Shown piece after piece: positions 7,760-14,405 of a stretch of 40,021 bases of DNA (positions are counted from its first letter, which is position 1; each line of letters starts with the position of its first letter). A program made the position numbers and the translations under genes. Origin of the DNA: an uncultured bacterium (GTDB lineage: Bacteria; Patescibacteriota; Minisyncoccia; Phycocordibacterales; PALSA-1337); assembly GCA_903870315.1 (NCBI GenBank), contig CAIQCJ010000022.1, positions 1 through 40,021 on the forward strand, read 5' to 3'. The notes beneath the pieces were generated by a model. The model was not told the DNA's origin and did not search any database. It saw only the letters and a program-made list of their open reading frames with translations.

Positions 7760-8164
7760 TTACTGTCTATTTCTATTCAAAAAGGTGACAGTAAATTGGA
7801 GGACCGTTGCGAAACATACCCAGAGCAAGTATGGAGCGTTGATGAAAGACACCCATTTTGCATATGGATATATAGCGACCAGTACCCAAACCAGTGTAGC
7901 TAGAGTCAAGGTTATATCAACTGCAGCAAGACGGTTACTACGTAAACCAAACTGGATCGGCGTGAAGATAAAATTGAAAATAAGGTTTAAGACAAATGGA
8001 AGTAAAACCAAAAAGGGAATTTGCTTTGCTACATATATAAAAGCAGCGTATCCATACGAGACTGTGATAAGGACGTAGAGTATTGTCCATACTGGTCCAA
8101 ATAGCCAAGCTGGTGGCGCCCATTTCGGCTTCAACATAGTTTTATACCAATCATAACCTTTCAT
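7760..8164 (-). CDS. TspO/MBR family protein (short)
   Basis: The N-terminal text LKPKWAPPAWLFGPVWTILY is the TspO/MBR signature, and Trp-rich membrane segments follow (about residues 20-42, 47-68, 77-98, 105-127). TspO proteins bind porphyrins, haem or sterol-like ligands in membranes. They normally have about 150-160 residues and five helices. Here only 16 residues precede the signature, so the usual first helix is absent. The start is supported by a perfect TATAAT ending 6 nt upstream on the minus strand. Confidence 0.85.
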   Translation of the reverse strand: MKGYDWYKTMLKPKWAPPAWLFGPVWTILYVLITVSYGYAAFIYVAKQIPFLVLLPFVLNLIFNFIFTPIQFGLRSNRLAAVDITLTLATLVWVLVAIYPYAKWVSFINAPYLLWVCFATVLQFTVTFLNRNRQ

Positions 8165-8170
8165 ATTATG

Positions 8171-8179
8171 ATTATAGCA
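8171..8179 (-). promoter_or_regulatory. Extended -10 (TGC-TATAAT) of tspO-like gene
   Basis: On the minus strand TGC TATAAT ends 6 nt before the ATG at 8164. This is another case of predicted leaderless transcription. Confidence 0.5.
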
Positions 8180-8248
8180 TTTTTGGTGAAGTATTCTTGT
8201 ATAGTATTCAATAAATCTATAGGTCTAATGACAACCTTAAATGGCTTA

Positions 8249-8260
8249 CCTTGTACAAGG
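8249..8260. promoter_or_regulatory. 12-bp perfect palindrome, unknown role
   Basis: CCTTGTACAAGG is self-complementary and lies in the 154-nt gap between the tspO-like gene and tRNA-Gln. No other gene or RNA is seen in that gap. It could be a binding site, but nothing ties it to a regulator. Confidence 0.25.
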
Positions 8261-8318
8261 GTCTCAGGCTTATGAAATCACCAACTTACTCCAATAGTTT
8301 CATACTAAAATTATTTTG

Positions 8319-8389
8319 CTGCGGGACTTGGATTCGAACCAAGATGACGACTTTCAGAGAGTCGCATCCTACCATTAGATGATCCCGCA
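8319..8389 (-). tRNA. tRNA-Gln (CTG)
   Basis: On the minus strand: acceptor UGCGGGA/UCCCGCA with the U1-A72 pair usual in tRNA-Gln, anticodon stem CGACU/AGUCG around CUCUGAA (anticodon CUG), T arm TTGGTTCGAATCCAA and discriminator G73. CCA is not encoded (CAA follows). Confidence 0.92.
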
Positions 8390-8430
8390 ATAATATGGCC
8401 ACATTGGCCAGTACCAAGCAGAATATCGCA

Positions 8431-8463
8431 AAAAACCCCACAATACAAGGTTGTGAGGTTTTT
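8431..8463. terminator. Bidirectional intrinsic terminator
   Basis: A 13-bp stem (AAAAACCCCACAA / TTGTGAGGTTTTT, one mismatch) with a 7-nt loop, flanked by A- and T-runs so that it works on both strands. It lies 25 nt beyond the stop of the minus-strand DUF5666 gene and probably ends its transcript. Confidence 0.75.
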
Positions 8464-8488
8464 CTATTATTTATAAATTATCGGCCTT

Positions 8489-9331
8489 TTAGAATCCAAA
8501 CAGGTGAGTGAAGAAGTGGCCTATGTTTGCGAAGAAACCACGGGGTTGGCTCTGAGGCGGATTACCTTGATTGTTATCACCACCATTGCTGCTAACTTGT
8601 TGGTTGTTGGCTTGAGATGGTTGATCTACTACTGTTGAAGCTGTCACAGACGTTCCATTTATAGAACCTTGAACTACGACTCTGTCGCCGACTGTTATAT
8701 TTGATAATGTGATTGGACTTTGACCTTTCAATATCTTGGCGTTTGTAGCGTCTACTGTATAGGTGACATTACTAACTGTTGTGACTGTCAGTATATTTCC
8801 ATTTATAGAAGCGATACTACCAGCTATTACTGGCTGGCCATTACCTATGACTTGCGGTGTAGATGTTGCATTTGGACGACCTCCACGACCCGGACCCATC
8901 ATGACACCATCTGATATTGATGTCGCTGTCACGTTTTTGCCAGAGATTGTACCTCTTGCTGATATCATGTCTCCAACCAATATGCTTGATATTGTGCTGG
9001 TAGAGTTATTTTTCCTAACAGTTGCGTTTGTGACATCTACGGTATACACGACAGTCGCAGTAGTGGTTCCAAAACCTTGTCTGCCATTTATAGTGATAAT
9101 ATTGCCGCTTATAGATGTAACTGTTCCTACAACACCTGGTCTGACCATGCCTTTATTTTTATTTGCACTAGTATTACCACGACCTTGTCCTTGCTGTGTC
9201 TGACCTTGATTCCAACCGTCGTTTTGGCCAGTATTTTTGTCAGTCGTCTGTGCAAAAGCGGGTACAGCTAGAGTCAGTGCTGCGGCTATAGCCACACTAG
9301 TTATTACTAAGTTTGTTTTCTTTGAGTTCAT
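8489..9331 (-). CDS. Secreted DUF5666-like repeat protein
   Basis: 280 residues with a signal peptide (KK, hydrophobic 9-25, AFA cleavage site near 27), a Gln/Gly/Asn-rich linker, then two DUF5666-like units. Each has the pattern G-x-V/I-x-SI-x-G-N-I/L-x-T followed by YTVD-x-TNA and GD-x-x-x-x-x-G (about residues 65-140 and 165-235). A disordered Asn/Gln-rich stretch leads to a short aromatic amphipathic tail (GFFANIGHFFTHLFGF) that may touch the membrane. The function of DUF5666 is unknown; small beta-barrel folds are likely. The A/T-rich leader upstream carries no obvious ribosome binding site. Confidence 0.8.
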   Translation of the reverse strand: MNSKKTNLVITSVAIAAALTLAVPAFAQTTDKNTGQNDGWNQGQTQQGQGRGNTSANKNKGMVRPGVVGTVTSISGNIITINGRQGFGTTTATVVYTVDVTNATVRKNNSTSTISSILVGDMISARGTISGKNVTATSISDGVMMGPGRGGRPNATSTPQVIGNGQPVIAGSIASINGNILTVTTVSNVTYTVDATNAKILKGQSPITLSNITVGDRVVVQGSINGTSVTASTVVDQPSQANNQQVSSNGGDNNQGNPPQSQPRGFFANIGHFFTHLFGF

Positions 9332-9422
9332 TTTTAATATCTGATATTTTTTATTATTTTTATAAATAATGAAGACCTCGATCGATCATCATGTCTATTT
9401 ATACGATCTACATATATATGGC

Positions 9423-9460
9423 GGTGCAACAGGACACCCGCGCATATTTGCACCTTTTTT
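9423..9460 (+). terminator. Terminator-like hairpin ahead of doxX
   Basis: GGTGCAA (9423-9429) and TTGCACC (9448-9454) form a 7-bp stem with an 18-nt loop, followed by six T. On the plus strand this looks like an intrinsic terminator, yet the gene before it runs the other way. It could insulate the doxX promoter, end a small RNA starting near 9380, or act as an operator. Confidence 0.4.
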
Positions 9461-9480
9461 GGTAAAAATTCGTACATATG

Positions 9481-9489
9481 TGGTACAAT
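9481..9489 (+). promoter_or_regulatory. Extended -10 (TGG-TACAAT) of doxX
   Basis: TGG TACAAT ends 6 nt before the ATG at 9496. Because this box would lie inside the coding sequence if translation began at 9478, it also argues for the later start. Confidence 0.5.
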
Positions 9490-9495
9490 AAATAT

Positions 9496-9912
9496 ATGCA
9501 AAAATTTATTTCATTCATTGAATTATACAGTCCGAGCGTCCTTCGTTATGGTATGGCCGCTGTGATTTTATGGTTCAGTCTTCAACAATTCATCAATGCC
9601 AGCGCCTGGACAGCTTTTGTGCCAGACTCAGTTGTTTCATTATCACACATGAATGCGACCACCCTTGTGTATTTCAATGCCTTGTTTGAACTTGTGTTTG
9701 GTGTGATGTTTCTATTTGGCTGGCAGACAAGGTTAGCAGCCCTTTTGTTGTCTTTGCACCTTTTTGATATTATGTGGGCTGTCGGCTATAGCGAAATCGG
9801 TGTACGTGATCTGGGGCTTGCTGTAGCGACTTTCGTAGTCTTTATGAATGGTCCAGATACACTTTGTATACAGCCAAAGAGTGAATCATCACAAATTTTA
9901 AAACAATATTAA
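9496..9912 (+). CDS. DoxX family membrane protein
   Basis: 138 residues with four membrane segments (about 14-33, 55-76, 81-98, 103-122) and the DoxX-type pattern RYGMAAVILWFSLQQF and FNALFELVFGVMFLFGWQTR. DoxX-family proteins are small membrane proteins tied to redox and thiol metabolism, often as quinone-linked subunits. The ATG at 9496 is preferred to 9478 because of the -10 box. The gene starts a three-gene cluster with an FMN-binding protein (4-nt gap) and ApbE (7-nt gap), so it is a candidate membrane electron-transfer partner of the flavoprotein. Confidence 0.82.
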   Translation: MQKFISFIELYSPSVLRYGMAAVILWFSLQQFINASAWTAFVPDSVVSLSHMNATTLVYFNALFELVFGVMFLFGWQTRLAALLLSLHLFDIMWAVGYSEIGVRDLGLAVATFVVFMNGPDTLCIQPKSESSQILKQY

Positions 9913-9916
9913 ACAT

Positions 9917-10573
9917 ATGGAACAAGGTAATCCCCAAAAGAATATAGGTATAGTTATAAGCATGGTAGTTATCATTGGTGTTATTGCATCTACTATATTT
10001 TTCAATATGCAGTCTTCCAGTACCAGCTTAGCTGATCAGTCTACATCTTCTTCTATACCTATACAGCCAACGACCCCATCTCCTTCAGTTAGTACAACTA
10101 ACAAAAAGGTAACTGTTTCGACTACTAATGCTTATCAGAGTGGTTCCGGAGAAAACGAGGGTAGTGGTGATGACGAGGGGGTAGGTTACACCACTTCTAG
10201 TGGCCAAGTACCACCAGTGCAGACCGCTTCAGTTTCTACTCCACCACCACCAGCTATTACAAATAAATCTTCTTATGTCTATAGGAATGGTACTTATTCT
10301 GCAACCGGCTCTTATAGTTCTCCAGGCGGACAAGATCAAGTTGCTGTGACTTTGACTCTAGCAAACGATATCATCACTTCAGTCTCGGTTACTCCACAAG
10401 CGGGTGATAGAACATCACAGAGATATATCAGTAAGTTTTTGTCTGGATATCAGCAGTACGTAGTCGGTCAGGATATTTCCACCCTGTCTCTTGGTCGTAT
10501 CTCAGGATCATCACTCACTCCTATCGGTTTCAACAACGCGATCTCTCAGATAAGGGCTCAAGCTAAGGCGTAG
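9917..10573 (+). CDS. Membrane-anchored FMN-binding domain protein
   Basis: 218 residues: one N-terminal membrane anchor (about 10-30), a long Ser/Thr/Pro-rich linker with an acidic Gly patch (about 32-115) and a C-terminal FMN_bind domain (about 120-218) starting YRNGTYSATGSY. The expected flavinylation motif (S/T)GA(S/T)x(S/T) appears as S196-GSSL-T201, so Thr201 is the predicted residue to carry FMN through a phosphoester bond. Ala is replaced by Ser in the motif. The next gene encodes ApbE, the enzyme that attaches FMN. It probably acts outside the membrane as a one- or two-electron carrier. Confidence 0.8.
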   Translation: MEQGNPQKNIGIVISMVVIIGVIASTIFFNMQSSSTSLADQSTSSSIPIQPTTPSPSVSTTNKKVTVSTTNAYQSGSGENEGSGDDEGVGYTTSSGQVPPVQTASVSTPPPPAITNKSSYVYRNGTYSATGSYSSPGGQDQVAVTLTLANDIITSVSVTPQAGDRTSQRYISKFLSGYQQYVVGQDISTLSLGRISGSSLTPIGFNNAISQIRAQAKA

Positions 10574-10580
10574 TATATCT

Positions 10581-11462
10581 ATGGCTGGATTTGATTTCAA
10601 GGCCATAGGCACGACCTGGCATATAGATATATATCAAAAACTTGAGTCTAGTTTGGAATCAAAGATTTTAGTTGATATAAAAGAGCGTATAGAATCTTTC
10701 GACAAAATTTATTCGCGCTTTCGACCAGATTCACTTGTTACCAAGATAGGAAATGAAGTAGGGGTATTTGAGTTCCAGCCTGATTCAGAGAAATTATTTA
10801 GTATATATCGTCATCTTTATGAAGCCACAGGTGGTTTTTTTACGCCTCTTATCGGTCAGCTTCTATCTAATGCTGGCTATGATGCCAAATATTCTTTGCA
10901 GCAGAAAGGGGTATTGGAATCTCCACCAGCCTGGGATGATGTGATAGATTATAAAAATCAGAGTCTTACAGTCAAACAGCCAGTTAAGTTGGATTTTGGT
11001 GCTGCAGGGAAAGGCTATCTAATAGATCTTGTTGTAGAAGTTCTGGAAGCTGATGGTATCTCGGAATATTGTATAGATGCTGGAGGAGATATTCTCCACA
11101 AAGGTAGTAAACTTATTCGTATCGGGCTCGAGAATCCAATAAATAAAGATCAAGTAGTTGGGGTTTACGATCTTCAAAATGGCGCTATCTGTGGATCGGC
11201 CGGGAATCGTCGTAAGTGGGGAGATTTCAATCATATAATGAATCCTAAGACGCTTTCTTCAGCAAAAGATATATTGGCTGTCTGGGTAGTGGCCAAAGAA
11301 GCTATTATTGCTGATGCACTTACGACATGTTTGTTCTTTGTACCGGCTCATGAGCTTATGCAGAAATTATCTGGTAGATATGATTTCGAATATATGCTTA
11401 TACGTGATGATATGTCATATGAGAAGTCCGTTGGTTTTTCCGGGGAAGTATTTGCTTCTTAA
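10581..11462 (+). CDS. apbE: FAD:protein FMN transferase (ApbE)
   Basis: ApbE moves FMN from FAD onto a Thr/Ser of target flavoproteins, with Mg2+. The 293 residues show the family marks AIGTTWHI near the start, YSRFRPDS (about 44-51), KLDFGAAGKGYLID (about 137-150), IDAGGD (about 165), GSAGNRRKWGDFNHIMNPKT (about 208-227) and ADALTTCLFF near 250. No signal peptide is visible, so it may work in the cytoplasm or reach the target by another route; many homologues are lipoproteins. It lies 7 nt after its likely substrate gene. Confidence 0.93.
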   Translation: MAGFDFKAIGTTWHIDIYQKLESSLESKILVDIKERIESFDKIYSRFRPDSLVTKIGNEVGVFEFQPDSEKLFSIYRHLYEATGGFFTPLIGQLLSNAGYDAKYSLQQKGVLESPPAWDDVIDYKNQSLTVKQPVKLDFGAAGKGYLIDLVVEVLEADGISEYCIDAGGDILHKGSKLIRIGLENPINKDQVVGVYDLQNGAICGSAGNRRKWGDFNHIMNPKTLSSAKDILAVWVVAKEAIIADALTTCLFFVPAHELMQKLSGRYDFEYMLIRDDMSYEKSVGFSGEVFAS

Positions 11463-11512
11463 ACAAACGTTGCAATCGATTGTTGAACTCGGAGGTTAAG
11501 GTTTTGCTTTAT

Positions 11513-11524
11513 ACGTATATACGT
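11513..11524. promoter_or_regulatory. 12-bp palindrome upstream of zinc-ribbon gene
   Basis: ACGTATATACGT is a perfect palindrome 43 nt before the start of the next gene. A TATAAT at 11544-11549 would give a leader of about 10 nt, so the palindrome sits near the -35 position and could be an operator. Confidence 0.3.
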
Positions 11525-11566
11525 GTTATACCGTGGTTATTAATATAATTTAAAATTATAAATTTT

Positions 11567-12088
11567 ATGGGAGAATATAAACAACGTGGAGGATTTGGAG
11601 GGAATAGCGGTAGCTTTGGTGGTAATAAGTTTGGTGGCAAAGGATTTGGTGGTCGATCCGGTGGATTTGGTGCTGGGGAATTTAGAAAACCACAGATGTT
11701 CAGTACTGTATGTGCCGAGTGTGGAAAACCTTGCGAGGTTCCTTTTCGTCCAAATGGTGAAAAGCCAGTGTATTGTAATCTCTGCTTTGGTAAGAACAAG
11801 GCTAGTTTGACAGATTCAGGTAGAGGTTTCGAGAAGAGCTTCCAGAAGAGAGATTTTGCTCCGAAGAGATTTGACTCCTCACCAAAAGTCGACAATAGCG
11901 GTGACATTGCTGCCTTGAAGAAACAATTAGAAATAATCAGTACTAAGTTGGATAAACTAACAAATATTATAGTTGGGCAATCTGCGCCGATCATTTCTAC
12001 ACAAGTGGTTTCTGCTGAGGTGATAGCCGATAAAGCTACAGAAAAACCAGTTAAGGCAAAGAAGTCTTATACCAAAAAGATAAAATAA
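11567..12088 (+). CDS. CxxC-x17-CxxC zinc-ribbon protein with Gly-rich N-terminus
   Basis: 173 residues. Residues 7-37 are Gly/Phe/Arg-rich (GGFGG, FGGK, FGGRSGG). Then CAEC and CNLC, spaced by 17 residues (about 50-74), form a probable zinc ribbon. A Lys/Ser region, a short coiled coil (IAALKKQLEIISTKLDKLTNII, in part) and a Lys-rich tail follow. CxxC-x17-CxxC proteins are widespread in Patescibacteria; their role is not known to me. The RGG-like N-terminus resembles that of the DEAD-box helicase 280 nt downstream, so RNA binding is a fair guess. Confidence 0.8.
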   Translation: MGEYKQRGGFGGNSGSFGGNKFGGKGFGGRSGGFGAGEFRKPQMFSTVCAECGKPCEVPFRPNGEKPVYCNLCFGKNKASLTDSGRGFEKSFQKRDFAPKRFDSSPKVDNSGDIAALKKQLEIISTKLDKLTNIIVGQSAPIISTQVVSAEVIADKATEKPVKAKKSYTKKIK

Positions 12089-12105
12089 ATCGAATAAATA
12101 AGAAG

Positions 12106-12134
12106 TAGGCATTTATGTATTCTTAGTGTATACT
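12106..12134 (+). promoter_or_regulatory. Promoter of the small basic ORF (TAGGCA-17-TATACT)
   Basis: TATACT (12129-12134) ends 7 nt before the ATG at 12142, with a weak -35 (TAGGCA, 4 of 6) 17 nt upstream. Confidence 0.45.
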
Positions 12135-12141
12135 GTAATCT

Positions 12142-12243
12142 ATGGCAAAAAGAGCAAGTCAGGACATAAAAAATAAGACATCACGTTCTCGCAAGACTAG
12201 GAAGCGTATTGCGGCTAAGAATGCGAGGTATTATCAGAAATAA
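12142..12243 (+). CDS. 33-residue Lys/Arg-rich small protein
   Basis: ATG to TAA gives 33 residues starting MAKRASQDIKNK and ending NARYYQK; 13 of 33 are Lys or Arg. A -10 box 7 nt upstream and the position between two putative RNA-binding protein genes support a real gene. It resembles tiny basic ribosome-associated proteins in composition, but I cannot match it to a named family. It could also be a short nucleic-acid-binding peptide. Confidence 0.55.
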   Translation: MAKRASQDIKNKTSRSRKTRKRIAAKNARYYQK

Positions 12244-12270
12244 TCTGTACGATTTGGCACAGTTGTTTTA

Positions 12271-12290
12271 GGTATATACATCAGTATACC
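12271..12290. promoter_or_regulatory. Inverted repeat abutting the helicase -35
   Basis: GGTATA (12271-12276) and TATACC (12285-12290) form an inverted repeat with an 8-nt centre, directly touching the TTGACA of the next promoter. This is a good place for an operator; a hairpin ending the 33-residue gene's transcript is an alternative, but it lacks a T-run. Confidence 0.35.
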
Positions 12291-12319
12291 TTGACAGCTG
12301 TTTTCCAATAGTGTATTGT
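12291..12319 (+). promoter_or_regulatory. Sigma-70-type promoter of DEAD-box helicase
   Basis: Perfect -35 TTGACA (12291-12296), 17-nt spacer, -10 TATTGT (12314-12319). The predicted start near 12326 gives a leader of about 43 nt, longer than that of most genes here, leaving room for control such as the cold-shock type seen with other DEAD-box genes (inference). Confidence 0.65.
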
Positions 12320-12368
12320 TAATGTACGTTAAACCTAAGCTCTAACAAGGTAGGTATAAGCGACACAT

Positions 12369-13670
12369 ATGGAAGGAAGACATTTTAGAAATGGTAGTGC
12401 ATCCTCATCCCACCGCCCAGGTGGGCATGTTTTTCATGGAGGAGGTCCACGCAAACCTTCTTTTGGTGGTGGAAAGTCTGGCGGATTCAAAGGTGGTAGT
12501 CGCGGAGGCTTTCATGGTGGTCCACGCAAATCATCTGGCCGTGGTGGAAATAGGGGAGGTCGCTTTGGTTCATTCTCAGATGTTTCAAAGTTTGTTAACA
12601 AGGCAGTTATTACTGAAGAAACTTCAAATTTTAAACCAGAGCACAACTTCATAGATTTCAAAATAGACGAAAAGATCAAGGTTAATATCTTGAAGAAAGG
12701 ATACAATGCTCCGACTCCTATACAAGACAAAGTTATACCTCATATTTTAGCCAATCAAGATGTCGTCGGTATCGCTAATACTGGAACTGGTAAGACAGCC
12801 GCATTCCTCATACCTCTCATAGACAAAGTCATGAAGAATCGTGGAGAAAAGATTTTGATCATGGTTCCTACACGTGAGCTCGCTACACAGATAGATGACG
12901 AGTTCAAAGAATTTTCTCGTATGCTTTCTATGTTCTCAGTCTGTTGCGTTGGTGGTTCTCCGATAGGCCGCCAATTGTCCAACTTGCGACGCAGTAACAA
13001 TTTCATCATAGGGACTCCTGGTAGACTTAAGGACCTCGAAGAGAGAAAGGCTCTCAATCTTTCACAATTCAAAACTGTCGTTTTGGACGAAGCAGATCGT
13101 ATGCTTGATATGGGATTCATTCACGATATGAAGTATATGATTTCTAAGATGCCAGTCGATCGCCAGACCCTCTTTTTCTCAGCTACCATGTCTTCTGATA
13201 TCCAAGCACTAGTCAAGAATTTCTTACGTAATCCAGTTTCTATATCAGTGAAGACGGGAGACACAGCTAAGAGTGTCGACCAAGACATAGTCCGTGTTGG
13301 TCCTCGTAACAAACTCGATGTTCTACAAGATCTTTTGAGTCAGACGGATTTCTCTAGAGTGCTCATCTTCGGTAAGACTAAACATGGTGTTGAACGTCTC
13401 AAGGATGCTCTCGTCGCTCGTGGTTTCAAATCTGAATCCATACACGGCAACAAGAACCAATCCAAACGCCAAAGAGCCTTAGACCTTTTCAAGACTAGTC
13501 ATCTGCAAGTTTTGGTTGCTACTGACGTAGCTGCTCGAGGTATAGATGTTTCAGATATAAGTCATGTCATCAACTACGATTTGCCAGCTACTTACGAAGA
13601 TTATATACATCGTATAGGCCGTACGGGTCGTGCTGGTAAGAAGGGTAAAGCCATAACCTTCGTAGACTAG
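12369..13670 (+). CDS. DEAD-box RNA helicase with N-terminal RGG region
   Basis: 433 residues. The first 70 are Gly/Arg/His-rich with RGG and GGF repeats. The helicase core follows: Q motif GYNAPTPIQ (111-119), motif I ANTGTGKT (136-143), Ia PTRELATQ, TPGR, DEAD (240-243), SAT, ATDVAARGID and HRIGRTGRAG. The protein ends only about 12 residues after motif VI, so the usual C-terminal tail is missing and the basic RNA-binding region is at the N-terminus instead. It should unwind or remodel RNA, for example in ribosome assembly or mRNA decay. Confidence 0.93.
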   Translation: MEGRHFRNGSASSSHRPGGHVFHGGGPRKPSFGGGKSGGFKGGSRGGFHGGPRKSSGRGGNRGGRFGSFSDVSKFVNKAVITEETSNFKPEHNFIDFKIDEKIKVNILKKGYNAPTPIQDKVIPHILANQDVVGIANTGTGKTAAFLIPLIDKVMKNRGEKILIMVPTRELATQIDDEFKEFSRMLSMFSVCCVGGSPIGRQLSNLRRSNNFIIGTPGRLKDLEERKALNLSQFKTVVLDEADRMLDMGFIHDMKYMISKMPVDRQTLFFSATMSSDIQALVKNFLRNPVSISVKTGDTAKSVDQDIVRVGPRNKLDVLQDLLSQTDFSRVLIFGKTKHGVERLKDALVARGFKSESIHGNKNQSKRQRALDLFKTSHLQVLVATDVAARGIDVSDISHVINYDLPATYEDYIHRIGRTGRAGKKGKAITFVD

Positions 13671-13709
13671 TTTTAGGATATTTTTCATATTATAAATCTC
13701 TGCAAATGG

Positions 13710-13718
13710 TGGTATAAT
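13710..13718 (+). promoter_or_regulatory. Extended -10 (TGG-TATAAT), leaderless type
   Basis: Perfect TATAAT (13713-13718) preceded by TGG, ending 6 nt before the ATG at 13725. No good -35 is seen, as expected for an extended -10. Confidence 0.6.
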
Positions 13719-13724
13719 ACTGCT

Positions 13725-14378
13725 ATGATAGTTCCTAACGTAGAGCAAAATCTGGGTCGTAGGACTTGGTTGTTGTTATTGTCAAAGAAGACGACGACAG
13801 CCGTAGTTTTATTGTTGGGTTCTGTCTTGATTGGCTCATCCAAGGATTTCGTTGGACGAGGTTTGGCTGGGTATTTCAATTATTTATCTTTTGGTGGAGT
13901 CTCGACAGAGCATGCCATTTCCTCTTTCGTATCTTTTGTTGCTGTCGTCTTTCTTGTACTAGGAGTCTTCTGGTTTATTGGCGGATTTATTATCGCTCGT
14001 ATAGAACATCGCAACTACACGTTCACTCTTGAAGAATTCGATCTCAAACTCAAGAAGGGTATTTTTGACATCAAAGAAGTTTCCATACCGTATCGTCAGA
14101 TCCAGAATGTCGACATAACCAAACCTTTGGTATATCAGTTTTTCGGAGTAAGTCGTCTGGTCTTGGTAACAGCTGGACATTCTGAAAAGAGCAATGACGG
14201 TACGGATATAGTTTTCGACCCCATAGACTCTGATCTGGCAGAAGAAGTCAGAAATATGCTTCAGAAGAGAGTTGGTGTCCAAGTAGTCGAAGGGGAAACT
14301 AAGAACACTACTGAGATGGCTGAAGAATCACAGAAACCACAAACACGACCAAAACAAGAACTACAACAAAAACAATAA
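13725..14378 (+). CDS. Membrane protein with bacterial PH domain (bPH2-like)
   Basis: 217 residues with two membrane segments (about 24-42 and 65-88), then a domain starting NYTFTLEEFDLKLKKGIFDIKEVSIPYRQIQNVDI, shown here in part (KKGIFDIKEVSIPYRQIQNV), which is the bPH_2 (formerly DUF304) pattern of YdbS-like proteins. The tail is Gln/Thr/Glu-rich and probably disordered. The biochemical role of bPH2 is not settled. It lies 27 nt before an exporter operon and is probably co-transcribed, so it may be an accessory membrane protein of that exporter. Confidence 0.8.
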   Translation: MIVPNVEQNLGRRTWLLLLSKKTTTAVVLLLGSVLIGSSKDFVGRGLAGYFNYLSFGGVSTEHAISSFVSFVAVVFLVLGVFWFIGGFIIARIEHRNYTFTLEEFDLKLKKGIFDIKEVSIPYRQIQNVDITKPLVYQFFGVSRLVLVTAGHSEKSNDGTDIVFDPIDSDLAEEVRNMLQKRVGVQVVEGETKNTTEMAEESQKPQTRPKQELQQKQ

Positions 14379-14405
14379 TAATAAATTAATATACAATACA
14401 TAAAT

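Noticed and set aside
8763-9203. 146-codon plus-strand reading frame opposite the DUF5666 gene
   Set aside because: The minus-strand frame has a signal peptide and domain repeats; the plus-strand frame is only its complement, with no start signal.
9478-9495. Six-codon earlier start for the DoxX protein
   Set aside because: Those bases form the extended -10 box (TGGTACAAT), so the later ATG is preferred.
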